Below, one piece after another: positions 50,120 through 61,928 of a stretch of DNA of 64,000 nt. The notes beneath the pieces are model-generated. The model had not been told where the DNA came from. It did not search any database and saw only the letters and a program-made list of their open reading frames with translations. This stretch comes from Phialocephala subalpina (Eukaryota > Ascomycota > Leotiomycetes > Helotiales > Mollisiaceae). The translations under genes and the position numbers were made by a program. The stretch is taken from positions 252,179 through 316,178 of the forward strand of contig FJOG01000023.1 of assembly GCA_900073065.1 (NCBI GenBank), in the 5' to 3' direction. Every line of letters starts with the position of its first letter. Position 1 is the first letter of the stretch.

Positions 50120-50467
50120 ATGGCACCACCTCGTTCCCAGCTCCTGTAAGTGCTCATTTCGGAGCTCCTTAGTGTTACGTCATGTCCATAAAGCTCGTAT
50201 ACTAACATACTTGACTGGCAGACGTTCACGAACTCCCTGGCTCATTGGCACATTCGTTGGTGCCGGTGCGCTCTTCATCGGACTGAAATGGAAAGCTGTG
50301 CTTGCGAGGTCAGAAGCTGCGAAGAAAGCAGGAACAAAGGAGATCAACTATTCCGTTGCTCCTAATCGCAGCGGTACCTTTCTTCTTCTACCCTCAACTT
50401 CCATTGTCCGTTTCGAATACAAGGACATTTGCTAACATATGCTCTGATACCAGGTGGAGGAATTTGA
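50120..50467 (+). CDS. 63-residue membrane microprotein
   Basis: Exons 50120-50145, 50222-50373 and 50454-50467 give MAPPRSQLL, then RSRTPWLIGTFVGAGALFIG as a single membrane helix, a basic stretch, and the end NRSGGGI. The two introns are 76 and 80 bases with canonical GTAAGT/GTACCT donors, ACTAAC/GCTAAC branch sites and CAG acceptors; the final exon codes for only four residues. Three well-formed exons in 192 coding bases are hard to get by chance. Start context is CAAAATGGC. A short basic N-terminus and one helix suggest a mitochondrial or ER membrane protein, but I do not recognise the family. Confidence 0.65.
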
Positions 50468-51961
50468 TCGACAATGAAGCAACGAAGAACGAAAGACGAG
50501 ACGAACGAAGTAGAATACGACACAAGATTTGTAGAAGGAGGAGAGTATACACATAGATTGGAATACTCAGTGTGATCGGTGGTTGGAAGTTTTATGGCGT
50601 AGGAGTTGGCGGTGAGCTTCTGATATTATAGCCTTCGAGCTACCGACGACCTTTATAATGGAGTGTTAATGCTATGGATATGACGGATGACGATGATCTG
50701 GCAGAATTTGGCGGATACGTGGGAGACGGTAGACAAATCTGCTATCATTCGTTCTCTCGAAGGGCTCGCTAGATTCCAGCAAAGTTCAAGTGTGGCGTGG
50801 AAATCTTGTCTCAGCCAGGCAGCCACACCTCCTTCTCAACGTCCTCGTTCTGCGCAATATCATGATCTTCTTCGATGACAATTGCTGTACCGTGTTGGCA
50901 GGCCACATCCATATTTTCAGACAACGTTGTCTGACATGTTGCTATGTTTTGAAGGAGGTTATCAAAACCTTCTAGCGACCAACATTCCAAGCATTTCCAC
51001 CTCACAACGTCGATGTAATGCTCTTACTCGGTGCTGTTAATTCATTGGGATCCTTTTTTCTACAAATTAAGCATCAAAAGTTTAGTAGCAAGAATGTTTG
51101 GAGTCAATAATTGAAACTTAGCTGGTTGTGTTCTTTTTTCTTGTGGACGTGTCTTCGTCTCGGCTCCACACGGGATTCAAACTCTCAGCTGCAACTCAAT
51201 ACTTTACTATAGTTGCATTCGTACTCGTATTCCGTTGGCGATAGGATGGCTTGAAGGAAATGTTTCACACCCATGTATTCTGTATAAAGGTAGTCGGAAG
51301 AGCTTTACGGCCGTCCTTTACAGTCTTACAACCCATCGCATTCAGGTCTCGAATCACACCCTTATATCGCGCTTCCCGTTCCCCCTTTTTTACGTTCTCG
51401 ACTACGCGGCAGTTCTTCTGACATGGATACAGACGTACAAGTACCTTCAGATGTCGAATCACCTCTTTGCCCGCTTCTCGCATTAACCCTTTCCTTCTTG
51501 ACTTTACAGTTATCCCTGCTAGTGCAGCTCTCTGATAGGCTCAGGAAAACGACGACCTTTCTCTCATTGGAGTGAGATGTGTGCCGAATCCGAACCGACC
51601 AATTCGACCCCACGATCAATCATCATATCTAGGACAGTGGATCAGATTGTTCTGAATGTTGTTCGGGCTTTCGTTTCTCAGTCGATTTGCTTTCCTTTGA
51701 CTTCTGTAAAGTGGAAACTTCTTTACGGAACCGAGTCGGTACTGTCTTTTTTCAACTCCGTTCCCGTTCTAATCGAGACTCGAATCTTCCAATGGGTATA
51801 AGAGAAGTCTCTAAGTACCCAGCACTCATTTCCTCAGACAACATTCTACATAGCACAAACCCTCCGTCTGGCCGTCTCATTCCCCAGTTTGAAGATATAC
51901 GAGAGGCGTCGACTACGTATCTCTTCCTCTCTCATACCATACTCGGCACAACATCAGCAAG
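50468..51961. other. intergenic region
   Basis: 1.5 kb without a recognisable gene, repeat or RNA. A plus-strand T/C-rich stretch near 51.7-51.95 kb is probably the leader of the next gene. Confidence 0.45.
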
Positions 51962-54107
51962 ATGTCTCAAACTCAAACTCAAACCGTTCAAACGCACACT
52001 CTCAGACCTGAGCTACATTTATCCTCATCAACTCCCAAACCGGACCAATTAAGCACTGCGACCTCTCTGCCAAAACGTCTCGCAGAGAAGTTCTCAACCG
52101 TCCCAAAACTCAGTAAACAACAATGCGGCCACCTCCGCCACTTCCACAATCTAGCTTCCGGAGTTGACGGCGACTGGCCTTTCATGGGAGCTCAAGAGTC
52201 CGGGCAGGAATGGGACACGGCATACCGATACCAAGTCGCTACCATGACTTATGCCGCCGGCGCAGCTCACTATCATCGCTCGCCTGCTATGAGAGGGATG
52301 TTCAAGGAGTTGATGATGGGTTTGATAATGAAGATGCTGAGGAGAGAGGTTTGGGGATATTGGTATTTGACTAGTCAGAGTGGTATCGTTGCGGATCCGG
52401 ATCTAAAGGAGCTAAGAAAGCCTTGGGCAAATCCTGTTTGTAGGGAGAATATTATGGTGAGCGGATGTCCCGAGAAACGTGAGACATTCATGGACTGAAG
52501 GTTGGAATTAGTACTCTGGACACCTCTTACTCATGGTCTCATTGTACACCATGCTATTCAACGACGACCATTTCGACCAACCAGAAAGCATCGTCTTCGA
52601 CTGGAACCCCCTCTTCTTCGGCATGGGTCGAGAGCGGTACACATACACTCGATCCACCCTCCAAGAAACTATCATCAAGGAAATGGAGCGTGAGAATTGG
52701 ATGGGAGTTTGTTGTGAACCGAATATGGTTTTTATTATTTGCAACCAGTTTCCTGTAAGTCATAGAGCGTTTTAAATAGCGTCCCAGACGCTAACAGCTT
52801 TCAAGCTTATTGCGATGAGGTACAATGATGTTGTTGATGGTACGAAGGTGCTTGATGAGGTGTTGCCGAAGTATAAGGCTGCTTGGGAGGAGAAGGGTAT
52901 GTTGTCTAAGCATGGGCTTTTTAGGAGGAATTATGCTGTGAGGTAAGTCTCACCTCCTTGGAGCAATCTTTTCTCTCCTACGTTATCTCTGGAGCCTCGA
53001 GATCCGCAGTCATTCACACAAATTTCCCACTAATCCGGGGACTATCTCAAACTTCTGAAAGAAGTACACTGACTCCGAGATTCTGAGATTTAGACTGGAC
53101 AAGGTTTTGGATACCGATGAGATTTCTCATTCTGCTTGGTGAGTTTCTACATCCGAGTTTGCCATACTTGTAGGACGGTATTGATGTATTGACCAGGGTC
53201 ATGGCTTTCATGCCATGGAATCCAGAATTTATCCAAAGTATACACCCGACGATGGCATCGTCCGGCTTCCTACAAAGAGTCGATAATCGCATCAATCTCC
53301 ATGCTCCTGTCGTTACCAATGCTATCAAAGACATCGTCGCCAAGGAAGGAGGTGACCCTGATTCGCCAGCAATCATCAAACGAGCGAGGGATATGACTGC
53401 GGGGATGAATCTATCACGAAAGCCATATCTCTCTCCGACATTTGGTTACGTGTCTCAAGTATGTATAAACCCCGCCCCGAATCTACCAATTCGTAGGGAG
53501 TCGAGCTCTTCGCGAGCTCGGCTCCTCGACTCCTAAGCATCCTTTGAAACACCATGCTAACTTCTTGTAGTGGTTCTCTGAGATCGCCGGCTCGCCAGAC
53601 CTCGATGCCCTACTCCGTCACGCAGATACCTACCTCAAGCCGACATGGTATAAAGGCGGGCTCTACTATGCTCGCTCAAAAGAGTCAGAACCTTGGGATA
53701 AAGATGGGAACTACACATATGTTGATCCATATACCGGCAACGCAGCGATCGGTTACGCACGTTTGAATGTGAAGAATGGGCAGAAGCAGATGTTTGATCA
53801 TCCGTGGACGAAAGAGGAGGTAGAGAGTAGACCTTGGGTTGATGGTGTGCAGTTGGGGCAGGATGTTGATTGTTTGAGAGGGAGGTGGGATGAGGAGGAG
53901 ATGGCTATGCTTGTTACTTTGAGGACGTGGAATGGGAGTACTGTGGTGGTGAAGCCGGTGGTGAAGAATCTTCCAGCTGGCACATACGGGGTGTTTATTA
54001 ATGGGGATAGAAGGTCAGTGGAGAAGGTTGAAAAAGTTGGTGGTGAGGTTGTGGTGGAGCTTGAGGTTGGGGAAGTAGAGGTTGATCTCATTCTGCTGCG
54101 CGTTTGA
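51962..54107 (+). CDS. linalool dehydratase/isomerase-like protein
   Basis: Proposed exons 51962-52456, 52512-52754, 52806-52937, 53062-53138, 53197-53458 and 53571-54107; 581 residues. The first splice creates NIMYSGHLLLMVSLYTMLF, and CCEPNMVFIICNQFP carries two Cys nine residues apart, the spacing of the catalytic pair in the bacterial linalool dehydratase/isomerase; GDWPFMGAQESGQEWDTAYRYQ supplies the aromatic/acidic N-terminal pocket. HSAWVMAFMPWN and WFSEIAGSPDLDALLRHADTYL are further family words. No signal peptide, unlike the periplasmic bacterial enzyme. Fungal relatives exist, some in terpenoid pathways, but no terpene cyclase or P450 lies nearby. The reaction is therefore uncertain. 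The exon 3/4 junction is the weakest part of the model: it needs a GTGAGG donor and an AAG acceptor. Confidence 0.78.
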
Positions 54108-54520
54108 ATTTATGTTCCGATCATCTGTTCGAAATTCTATTCTTTGTGGATGCGAGACGCCTGCATTTGTGCAGCTAGCGCTTTCATTGTCCTAGCTCTC
54201 TCGGGACATCCACTGCTCTCGCTCTGTTTAGTATTGGGCGTCGCTGATCAGAGGCATTCAGCACTACAAAACCTAGCATCCGAAAGTCTAGGGAGGGCTG
54301 GGAGATTCACACCGAGCAGCGAACAGAAGCTTCTAAGAATCTTAGGTGCCTAGACTGCTCTTTCCGTTTTGATCGCGCTAATCGTCGTCATCACTTCCTG
54401 CAGAGGAAAGGGGGACCTCGCCTAATTTGTTAACTTCACCTTTCAGAAATCAACACAATACAACATCAACCTCTACACCTCTCCATCTTCCGTCGTCACA
54501 CACCAACACCATGATAAGTC
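54108..54520. other. intergenic region
   Basis: 3' flank of the preceding gene and leader-like CA-rich sequence before 54521. Nothing recognised. Confidence 0.4.
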
Positions 54521-55659
54521 ATGGGCAAGAGAAACCGCGCAAGTCAGAAGCCTGGAGGCTCAAACCACAAGCCAAGACCTCCCAAGAGGGTCCGAGAAGC
54601 CATCAAAGACGCGCAATCTGCCGTCAGTCGAGCTGTGCTAGCCGGTGCAGCTCCCGAACAACTTCTCGAAGCAATCACCAAGACTTTGGAGACTCCTATG
54701 GCGTTAAATAGATCACCAGGCGCGGGGAACCAGGGGGAGATGTCAGACTCAGATGGCCCATTCCCCAAAATCAAACTCTCGGACTCTGAGAGCGATGAGT
54801 ATCAAGATCATCCTGGCGCTCCTTGTCCCAAGAGACTTAGGACTTCCCGCGAGGCAGACGAAGATGGCAATGCTGGAGGAAACACAGGTGGTCGCGATGG
54901 CGATCTGGCTAACGACATCAGTGGGAACGAGGAGGAGCTCCCGAGTTTATCAATAGAGACGATGAGTTCGAGATAATGGGTGACAACCTTGAGGAGAGGA
55001 TTGTGCGCCAAGTGGAAGAGAAGATTATGGGAAAGATTGAGGAGTTGATGGCGGGTAGATTTGAGAACACGATTGCTAGAAGAGTTGAATAGAGGCTGGC
55101 AGGCAGGACTGAAGTGGATCAAGAGATGATTGTAGTAGAGTTGAGTGAAGAGCCGGATTCCTACAAGGTCAAGGGAGCGAGCAAAGCTGAAGGGAACATT
55201 GAAGCCAAGGTTGAGAAGCGCGAGGATAGATCCATTTTGCAGGGGGAGAATGCTAGGGACTATGAGGGAAGAGAGCCATTCCGTTTCGGATTCAAACCAC
55301 AAACAGCTTTTCATGCGCCCACCCCCCTCGCTTCCCAAAATCGACGGATGAAGATTCGACGAAGACGCATCGGCCGACCACAAGGCGAATGTTCGTTATG
55401 GACAACTATTCGTCACGCACACTCGATATTGCTCATTGTCCCTGCCGTCCTGAGACAATTTGCTCGAAGTCCGAATTTATGTCGGGGAGATGTTGGCAGG
55501 GCTGGAAGGAGGAGTTCGAGATTGAGGTGTAATCACACCTTGCTGCAGATTGTCTCGAGAATGCTTGTTGCTTCTTCTAGAGTATTATCAAGCAGTTTGT
55601 CCAAGCTGCATCTGTCTAGATGCCAAGTACTATGGAAGGGATCCGACAATAGATGTTAA
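54521..55659 (+). pseudogene. decayed hypothetical gene with charged coiled-coil
   Basis: A 151-residue frame from ATG 54521 (MGKRNRASQKPGGS...) has a basic helical start (RVREAIKDAQSAVSRAVLAG) and an acidic middle, and stops at 54976. The sense then continues in another frame as PEFINRDDEFEIMGDNLEERIVRQ and a heptad-like stretch to a TAG at 55090-55092, and past the stop in the same frame (RLAGRTEVDQEMIVVELSE). The TAG is one change from CAG. I found no normal intron that would bridge the first frame change. I therefore read it as a broken gene; an unusual intron or a genuine short 151-residue gene is the alternative. No family recognised. Confidence 0.45.
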
Positions 55660-56007
55660 TACATTGCATGGGTTTCATACGGGCGGCACGTTCTATTCAA
55701 CCACTACCCTTTGCTCTGAGCCTCCTTTCTCGTCCCCCTCATCTTCTATCGCAAAAATAGCAGCACAGCGGGAAGAAATCCGCATTGAACGCACGCCATG
55801 CAAACAGAATCCTAAAATTAAGTCTAATCCTCGAATGAGTATCAAAAAGAATTGTCCTACTTGCACTAACAACTACATCTCATCAGCCAACTCCCCTAAC
55901 CCTCTCCAAAACAAAATTCGACTTACTATTTTGCAGCGGCCAAGCATATCCCCACCGATAGAAACTCGGCGCCAACGAGATCTCATGAGACCCCATAACG
56001 ACATTAC

Positions 56008-57552
56008 TTATAAACTAGAAAAATCAACTAAGTAGCCATCTATGGTTATCCGATGACCATAGCGACGTTCTCGCATGAAAGTCCTAGGGCACACATGCCG
56101 ATCTAATTGATCATTCAATATACGACGAAACTCCCGTGACCGAAAGCAGTTCTTGGGTTCGTGACCGAAATATCGGCTGCTGGTGAAGCCGAGAACGGGA
56201 TCTGGAAGGTGAGCGAGATGAGAGAGTAAGAGAGTAAGAGAGTAAGAGAGTAAGAGAGTAAGAGAGTAAGAGAGTAAGAGAGTAAGAGAGTAAGAGAGTA
56301 AGAGAGTAAGAGAGTAAGAGAGTAAGAGAGTAAGAGAGTAAGAGAGTAAGAGAGTAAGAGAGTAAGAGAGTAAGAGGAGGAGGTAGGTTAGCAGAGTGGC
56401 TAGGTAGCGGTATATGATCAATTGGTTCAAATGTAGAGGTCTGCGACCCTGCCCAGGCTGGAGAAACTTGATGTAGATAGGGAGGTAGAACCCGTAGGAG
56501 AAACACGAGGTTATGATCAAATAGATCAGACCGATTGTTATTGCTGGGGTGGCGACAGGTGGGGAGAAGGGACGGAGGTTGTAAGTTGGGAAACCGATTG
56601 CGGGGGTGAGGGCTTGTGGTGCGGTTTGGATGTTTGCGAGGACTGAAGAGTTTGAGGAAACTTGCTGAACAATCTGGTCTGCCAACAAAGAACCGAAGTC
56701 TGAAGTGACCTTGATTTTGAATGCCTGCCCAAGGTCTCGGTGTCAGTGTTCCTATTCAAGCACCTCGAGGAGGAGAGTAGAATGTTGCAAGAGCTTTGGG
56801 ACACTTAGAACTCTGGAAAGAAAGGAGAAGCACCGAGAAGAGGGGCTTACCTCGATTTGAGGAAGCACATAACTCTTGAGAGTAGTTTCATTGCCTGCTT
56901 CAACGTATATGATCTGTGCTGCTCTCATGGGATCGTATGAAGCGTTTCCGTTCGCTGCCGCAGCATTGGGGTTTATGATGATCGCTGCCCACGCCTTCTC
57001 ATTGTAGATGGCTTGCCGGACTGCTGTTGGGCCGTAGTCGAAGGACGATGTGTGAAGGAAGCCCCAGCCAACGCTTCCGCTCGATGCGATCAGAGACTCC
57101 GCTGCTTGTACGATCATGGGTCCAACAATTGTAGTGACGCTCTCGTATGGGGCGACTTGGGCGTCGAAGTCAACAACGTACACGACCAAAGAGGAAATAT
57201 TCGCTTCGACATGAAAGAGTGCGGCCCAATACAACGAAAGAACAGCTAGAATGAAGGCTGAGAGAATCATTGCTAGAGGTCGTCAAGTCAGCTCTAGAAG
57301 CAGATGCATGTCTGTTCTCAAGGATGAGAAGCGAAGTGCTGACGAAAGTACCAGAGCAGTTGGGAGAGTGAAGAGACATACTCATAATTACCCACTTCTT
57401 GAAAACGTCAAGTCTCACTTTCCTCAGCTCCTGACTCTAGAAATCTACCGAGCCGTCCCGCTGACTACCGGTGCTCTCTTGAGTACTCTCTTCACCCTTC
57501 CCCTTTCAACCAACCTGCTGCTCTTCAATTTCGACGTCTCGTTCTGGTTCAT
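56008..57552 (-). CDS. DUF3533 (Sng1-like) membrane protein with coding minisatellite
   Basis: Exons about 57496-57552, 57382-57436, 56851-57272 and 56008-56724; the assembled frame gives about 416 residues. After a short basic N-terminus come RLDVFKKWVIM|TMILSAFILAVLSLYWAALFHV (first helix), the large outer domain (VVYVVDFDAQVAPYESV, GWGFLHTSS, EKAWAAIIINP), and FSYGFYLPIYIKFLQPGQG plus QLIIYRYLATLLTYLLLLL, all DUF3533 features; yeast Sng1 of this family gives nitrosoguanidine resistance. The following helix has been replaced by about 51 residues of (LTLLLSYS)n encoded by an 8-base repeat, and after it the usual C-terminal helices are missing; the remaining 55-60 residues are hydrophilic and unrelated. 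The first donor is uncertain (GTGAAG or GTACTC). Function is probably lost or altered. Confidence 0.68.
56223..56374. repeat. 19-copy octanucleotide minisatellite (AGAGTAAG)n
   Basis: Nineteen perfect AGAGTAAG units (152 bases) with a partial unit on each side, counted directly. On the minus strand the unit reads CTTACTCT; three units encode eight residues (LTLLLSYS in rotation) and none of the three frames has a stop. It sits inside the membrane-helix coding region of the DUF3533 gene. Confidence 0.93.
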
Positions 57553-58617
57553 AACTGAGAGTTTGCTGAACCCAGGGTACTGAATGCAAACATTCTTAGG
57601 GTATGGGTAGGCATTTTGGATGGTAAATGTTTCAAAATGTTGGAAACGTATGTATCAACCAAAAGTAGAAGAGAAACTCAAACCATTTCAGCACTTTCAG
57701 GGACTTGAGATCTACTTAACCTTACATTCGAATCCCATCCTTCATCCTATCAAGATTTAAGGCCCCAACACAGTAAGAAATAAGGTACGTGTGTAAGCTT
57801 CCACTAGTAAACTTTGTACATTCCCTGGCAAACAAGAACGCTCGAGCCTCAAAAGGCTATACAGGAAGCCAAGATGCGGCTCTGTAGTGCCTGTCATTAG
57901 CTGATGACATTGCTGCTAATGATCTCAATTTTCCGAGGCGCGCATAAACTCTGATGTTGATCGTCACCGAGGATGTCACAAGCTAGTGGAAGGCAGCCGA
58001 CTCTTTACCTCAATCAGAACATTCAGAGTTCAGACCATTACCTTGCCGGGGTGCTGAGAAGCTGAAGGCATAATCGGCGGAACTTTTTGTTGACCTTGCC
58101 TTGCATGTCGATGTTGGTCTCTACAAACGTTTGATTTCACACCTGAGTATCCTCATGCATTTCCCACACCTGCACAGAACATGCCTCATCATCACATGCT
58201 CCATGCCGCCGGGGCTTCATTGACTTTTTGTTGTATTGTACCGTATTATGTAAGATGTCCCGACATCTGTACCAGATCTGAGGACCTCCATCCAATCCCC
58301 ATGCTGAGAAGCAGCAGTGATAGGCTGGATCTGAAGCTGCGAAAAGTAGACCATAATGTATAATGTTCTCTCGCCTCCAGACGATACCGCGCCTTTTTTT
58401 CATTCCAATCATAAGCTTCAAATCAGCCACTCCCAGGACTGACATGCAGTAATCGCTACGCAGAAACAGTGCAATGCTTTGCTCATTTTGAAAAGCAAAA
58501 GTATGGCATCGTAATCAAATACCACTCGCTGTCCAATGCTTCCACCCTTTCAAATATCATAAAAACCGAGAAGAAAATTTCGATGCCGATAAATCTAAAA
58601 ACACCTATGTTAATCGT
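57553..58617. other. intergenic region
   Basis: Promoter of the DUF3533 gene and 3' flank of PAT1. No gene or repeat recognised. Confidence 0.45.
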
Positions 58618-61199
58618 TCATGCAACAAGCAGGTCGACATCCAATCCAATGGATCGCATAAAGAGGTTGACGTTAGCCAGTCTTTGGCTTGACATGTCTG
58701 GAGGAAGGGTCTTGGCGAGAGCAACAGTCTCCATGACACGATCCTTGACAGCCATAACAAGTCGTTGTTGTTGTTCGGGGCTGGCTCCAATACCAATAGC
58801 GGCGAGGAATTGCCAAACATAGACATCCTCGCCGGTGTGGACGGTGCCGGGGAAGATGCTTGGTAGTGTTGGCTCAAGAATGTCGAACAGTGTATTGTAT
58901 TGGCCAACCCTAGAATTTCGTTAGTAGATGCTCAAATCTTGAATTGGTGGGCCATACCAGCGGTCCCATTCCTGCTCTTCAATTCCACCCCCTTGTTTGA
59001 TGAGCTCAGCACGACTCAAAATCATTGTCAACATGCTAACTCCAATCCTAGTTCGAGCAATCAAGTCAACGTTGACGCGAGCACAGATAAGACCCAAGAC
59101 AGCCGCAACGATATTCAGGTCAGACTCGTTAAGAAATCCAAACAATGGAGGCATCACTGCCAGAGAGAAGAGCTCTACTTGTTCGCGAACTGCAGCGCTG
59201 ATTTGGGTTTCACCAGGTAAGAGGACAGCTTGTCGGGTAACATCCAGCTGATCAAGGTGAACGACAATCATTGTCAGGATTGTAGTACGTTGTTCCTTGG
59301 TGATGTGTCGGAAGACTCTTGGAATGGCCTTCTTTCCCTTACTGAAGGACAAGAACGCAATGAAGGGGTGCGTGGTGGGTCCGCCAATTGGCTCGTGAAC
59401 CTTGAGTTGTTGCCACAATTGTTGATTCAAAGCGTTTGACTTGTCCTGCCAATCCATATGCAACCCAACAAGCTCAGGATTGATGTCGTCATTGAGTGAA
59501 GGGGGCATATGGCGAGCGTGATCCTCCATCTTCATCAACGTATTGTAGACATTCTCGATGTCGGTCAAGACCGTCTTCCTATCACTACCGCTCACCCCTG
59601 GTGGCCTGCGATCACGTGGAGAACTGCCAGGTCGATGTCCGTCTGCTCCGCTTTCAGGACGCTTGATATTGAGCAATGGCTTCGGGGTCTTAGCATTGCT
59701 AAAGGAGATTTTCCCCAAGCTGCCCTCGATCACCAATTGTTTGTTCTTCGGCTTATTCTTGGCAGCTTCCACAGCTCGTTGGACCTGTTGCTCCATTCGT
59801 TGCATGTGGTTGTCACCGCCCCGAGCTTGACGTCTCATGCCTCCATGGCGGCCTCCTGTCTGGAAGAGATAAGTTTGAGCGAAGTTGCTCAGAGGTTGAC
59901 CTGGGTGTTGACGAGGACCGCCTCGGATTTGGTTATGGACCTGATAATAGAAATCTTCAGACAAACCAGCATCTGTTCCGTGCTCATTTGGATTACCCGT
60001 AGCAGTGACTAGTTGTTGAAGCTGAATTCGTGTAATGAAGTTTTTGTCCTGAGGGGTCATAAGGCCATTGTCCTTTGAGAGCAGGAAGATCTTATGATTT
60101 CTCTTTGCACGCTTCGCATCCTCCATCAAGAAAGCCGCTCTTTCTTCATCGGTAAGATTAGCGAGCTGTTGGGGATGGGTGATGATATGTCGGGATCCAG
60201 ACGGGCGTGATTGGTGGCCCGGATGTTGTACGGCAGGGGCCCGACCTTGTTGCTCAGCAGAATATCGGTTAGGATTTTGAAGAATCTGAGTCGGTTGAGA
60301 TGGCACAGCTTGGGCGGGTGATGGCTGTTGTTGATTACGCTGCAAGATTTGTACTGGATGGCCACTCGGAGCTGGGCGAACATCCTCTCTGGGTGGGCCG
60401 CTAGCTTGCACTGGATACTGTGGGGGCGGGGCTTGTTGAGAATAATGTTGATGTTGCTGTGGGGGAGGTTGGGAGTACTGCTGGGCAGGTTGAGGATGGG
60501 AAGGTGCAGGAGCTTGTTGTGGAACTGGAACTTGCGTAACTGGTTTCTTTGCTTGGGCGCGCATAGCAGCTTCAACCTCCTCGAGGCTCATCATCTTGCG
60601 TCCTCCAGGAGCTAAACCAGGAGTTGCAGGGGATTCTGGTCCAGGAGCTACAGCCGGAGGAGCAGCTTTCTTCGGCGCGACACCCCACAGACTGGCATCC
60701 ACCTGCATTTCTGGCATATTCTCGGGGTGCCTATAGCTCTCATACCCTGTTCTCTTCGGCTTCGATTGAGCTTGTCCGAATGACGATGTCGTCGGAGTAA
60801 CTCTAGGAGGTGGTTGCTGGCGAACGAACCGAGCTTGCTCTTCACTGATAGCATCTGACACCTTTGCGGTCTGTCCGAAGAAGTCGAAATCTTTGCCCAC
60901 AGGCTTCTTTGTGGCAATGGTCTCGCCACCACCGAAGGTATCATCGTTGAAAGCATCATCGGTTTCGTCTAACTGATCGCCTAACCCGTCATATGTATCC
61001 TCGAAGTCGAGTCTGACGCGCAGAGGAATTAGCAGCTGGCAGCGGAACCAGAACACTATTGCGCAACTCACGCATCATCATTATCGTTATCTCTGCCAGA
61101 CAAGCCAGCGAATGGATCTGCAACTTGTGAGAAGCCAGGCGCGGCTGTATTGTGACCGCGATCGCGGGGAAGAGAGGTATCGAAACCAAAGAACGACAT
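58618..61199 (-). CDS. PAT1: mRNA decay and P-body factor Pat1
   Basis: Exons 61072-61199, 58958-61012 and 58618-58909; 824 residues. The N-terminus MSFFGFDTSLPRD and DFEDTYDGLGDQLDETDDAFNDDTFG are the conserved Dhh1-contacting region of Pat1. The middle (about 190-330) is Pro/Gln-rich and disordered. LTDEERAAFLMEDAKRAKRNHKIF and the C-terminal helical domain (FRHITKEQRTTILTMIVVHL; LFDILEPTLPSIFPG; FLAAIGIGASPEQQQ) complete the family pattern. Pat1 links deadenylated mRNA, Lsm1-7 and the decapping enzyme in cytoplasmic P-bodies. Introns are 59 and 48 bases. Divergent from the mannosyltransferase with 729 bases between starts. Confidence 0.94.
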
Positions 61200-61928
61200 G
61201 ACGACTTGATTTCTGCAAGAGATTCTACCGCAACTATAATTGCAGAGCCTCCATCAAATTTCGAAGAGTGGACGTTGGATCTGCGAACGTATCTATGTGC
61301 GCTTGACGTCAGCTTGGCGATGATACAGTCTTGAGGAGGACGGTGAAACAATCTGAAAGTCTGCTCGGAGAGGGTGCCGAGTTGGAACATACCTTGGTAA
61401 AGTTGAATCGCCTGTTCACTCGAGAAAGATCGAGTAGATTGCAGATAGTCGAAGGTGCAGATGAAGGTCGGAACACCAGCCGGCCAGCAGTGCAGTAGAA
61501 TAGAGTTGTATCTCTGGGCTTCGAAACAATTGCTCTCAAAAAGTGGTGATGGTGTTGGTGTTTGGAGTGGGGCTCAAGCCATGAGGTCGAGCTGGGTCAA
61601 ACAAACGAAGCTAGCATCTGGATTCGGTTTAGGGCCTTTCGACCCTTGCATGAATACGGGATTATCCCAAGGAACTTACAGTAAGAAGGAAACCTCGACC
61701 TCCTTTTCTGGCTGACGCGTAGTGTGACCCCTTTCTACGGTCCCTTCTTTATCTTTCCACCCTCTTCCCTTCTCGACGACGACACTTTCACAGTGTCGAT
61801 AATTCTCCTTCCTTCTTTTAGACCGTCTTTGGGTAGTCCGTCAGTCGCAGCCATCTAAGGGCTGACGACAGATTTCTGGTTACGGCCTCTTCCGTTCACA
61901 CCACATCATCCATATTAATCTTACCAAG
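61200..61928. other. shared upstream region PAT1/KRE2-like
   Basis: 729 bases between divergent starts. C/T-rich on the plus strand from 61.7 kb, probably the 5' leader of the mannosyltransferase gene. Nothing else recognised. Confidence 0.45.

Noticed and set aside
51150..51215. tRNA-like B-box word on the minus strand (TTTGAATCCC)
   Set aside because: No matching T-stem, anticodon arm or A-box at the required spacing. I found no convincing tRNA or rRNA gene in the window.
56221..56376. CRISPR-like or clustered-repeat interpretation of the 8-base array
   Set aside because: Units are contiguous with no spacers; it is a plain minisatellite.
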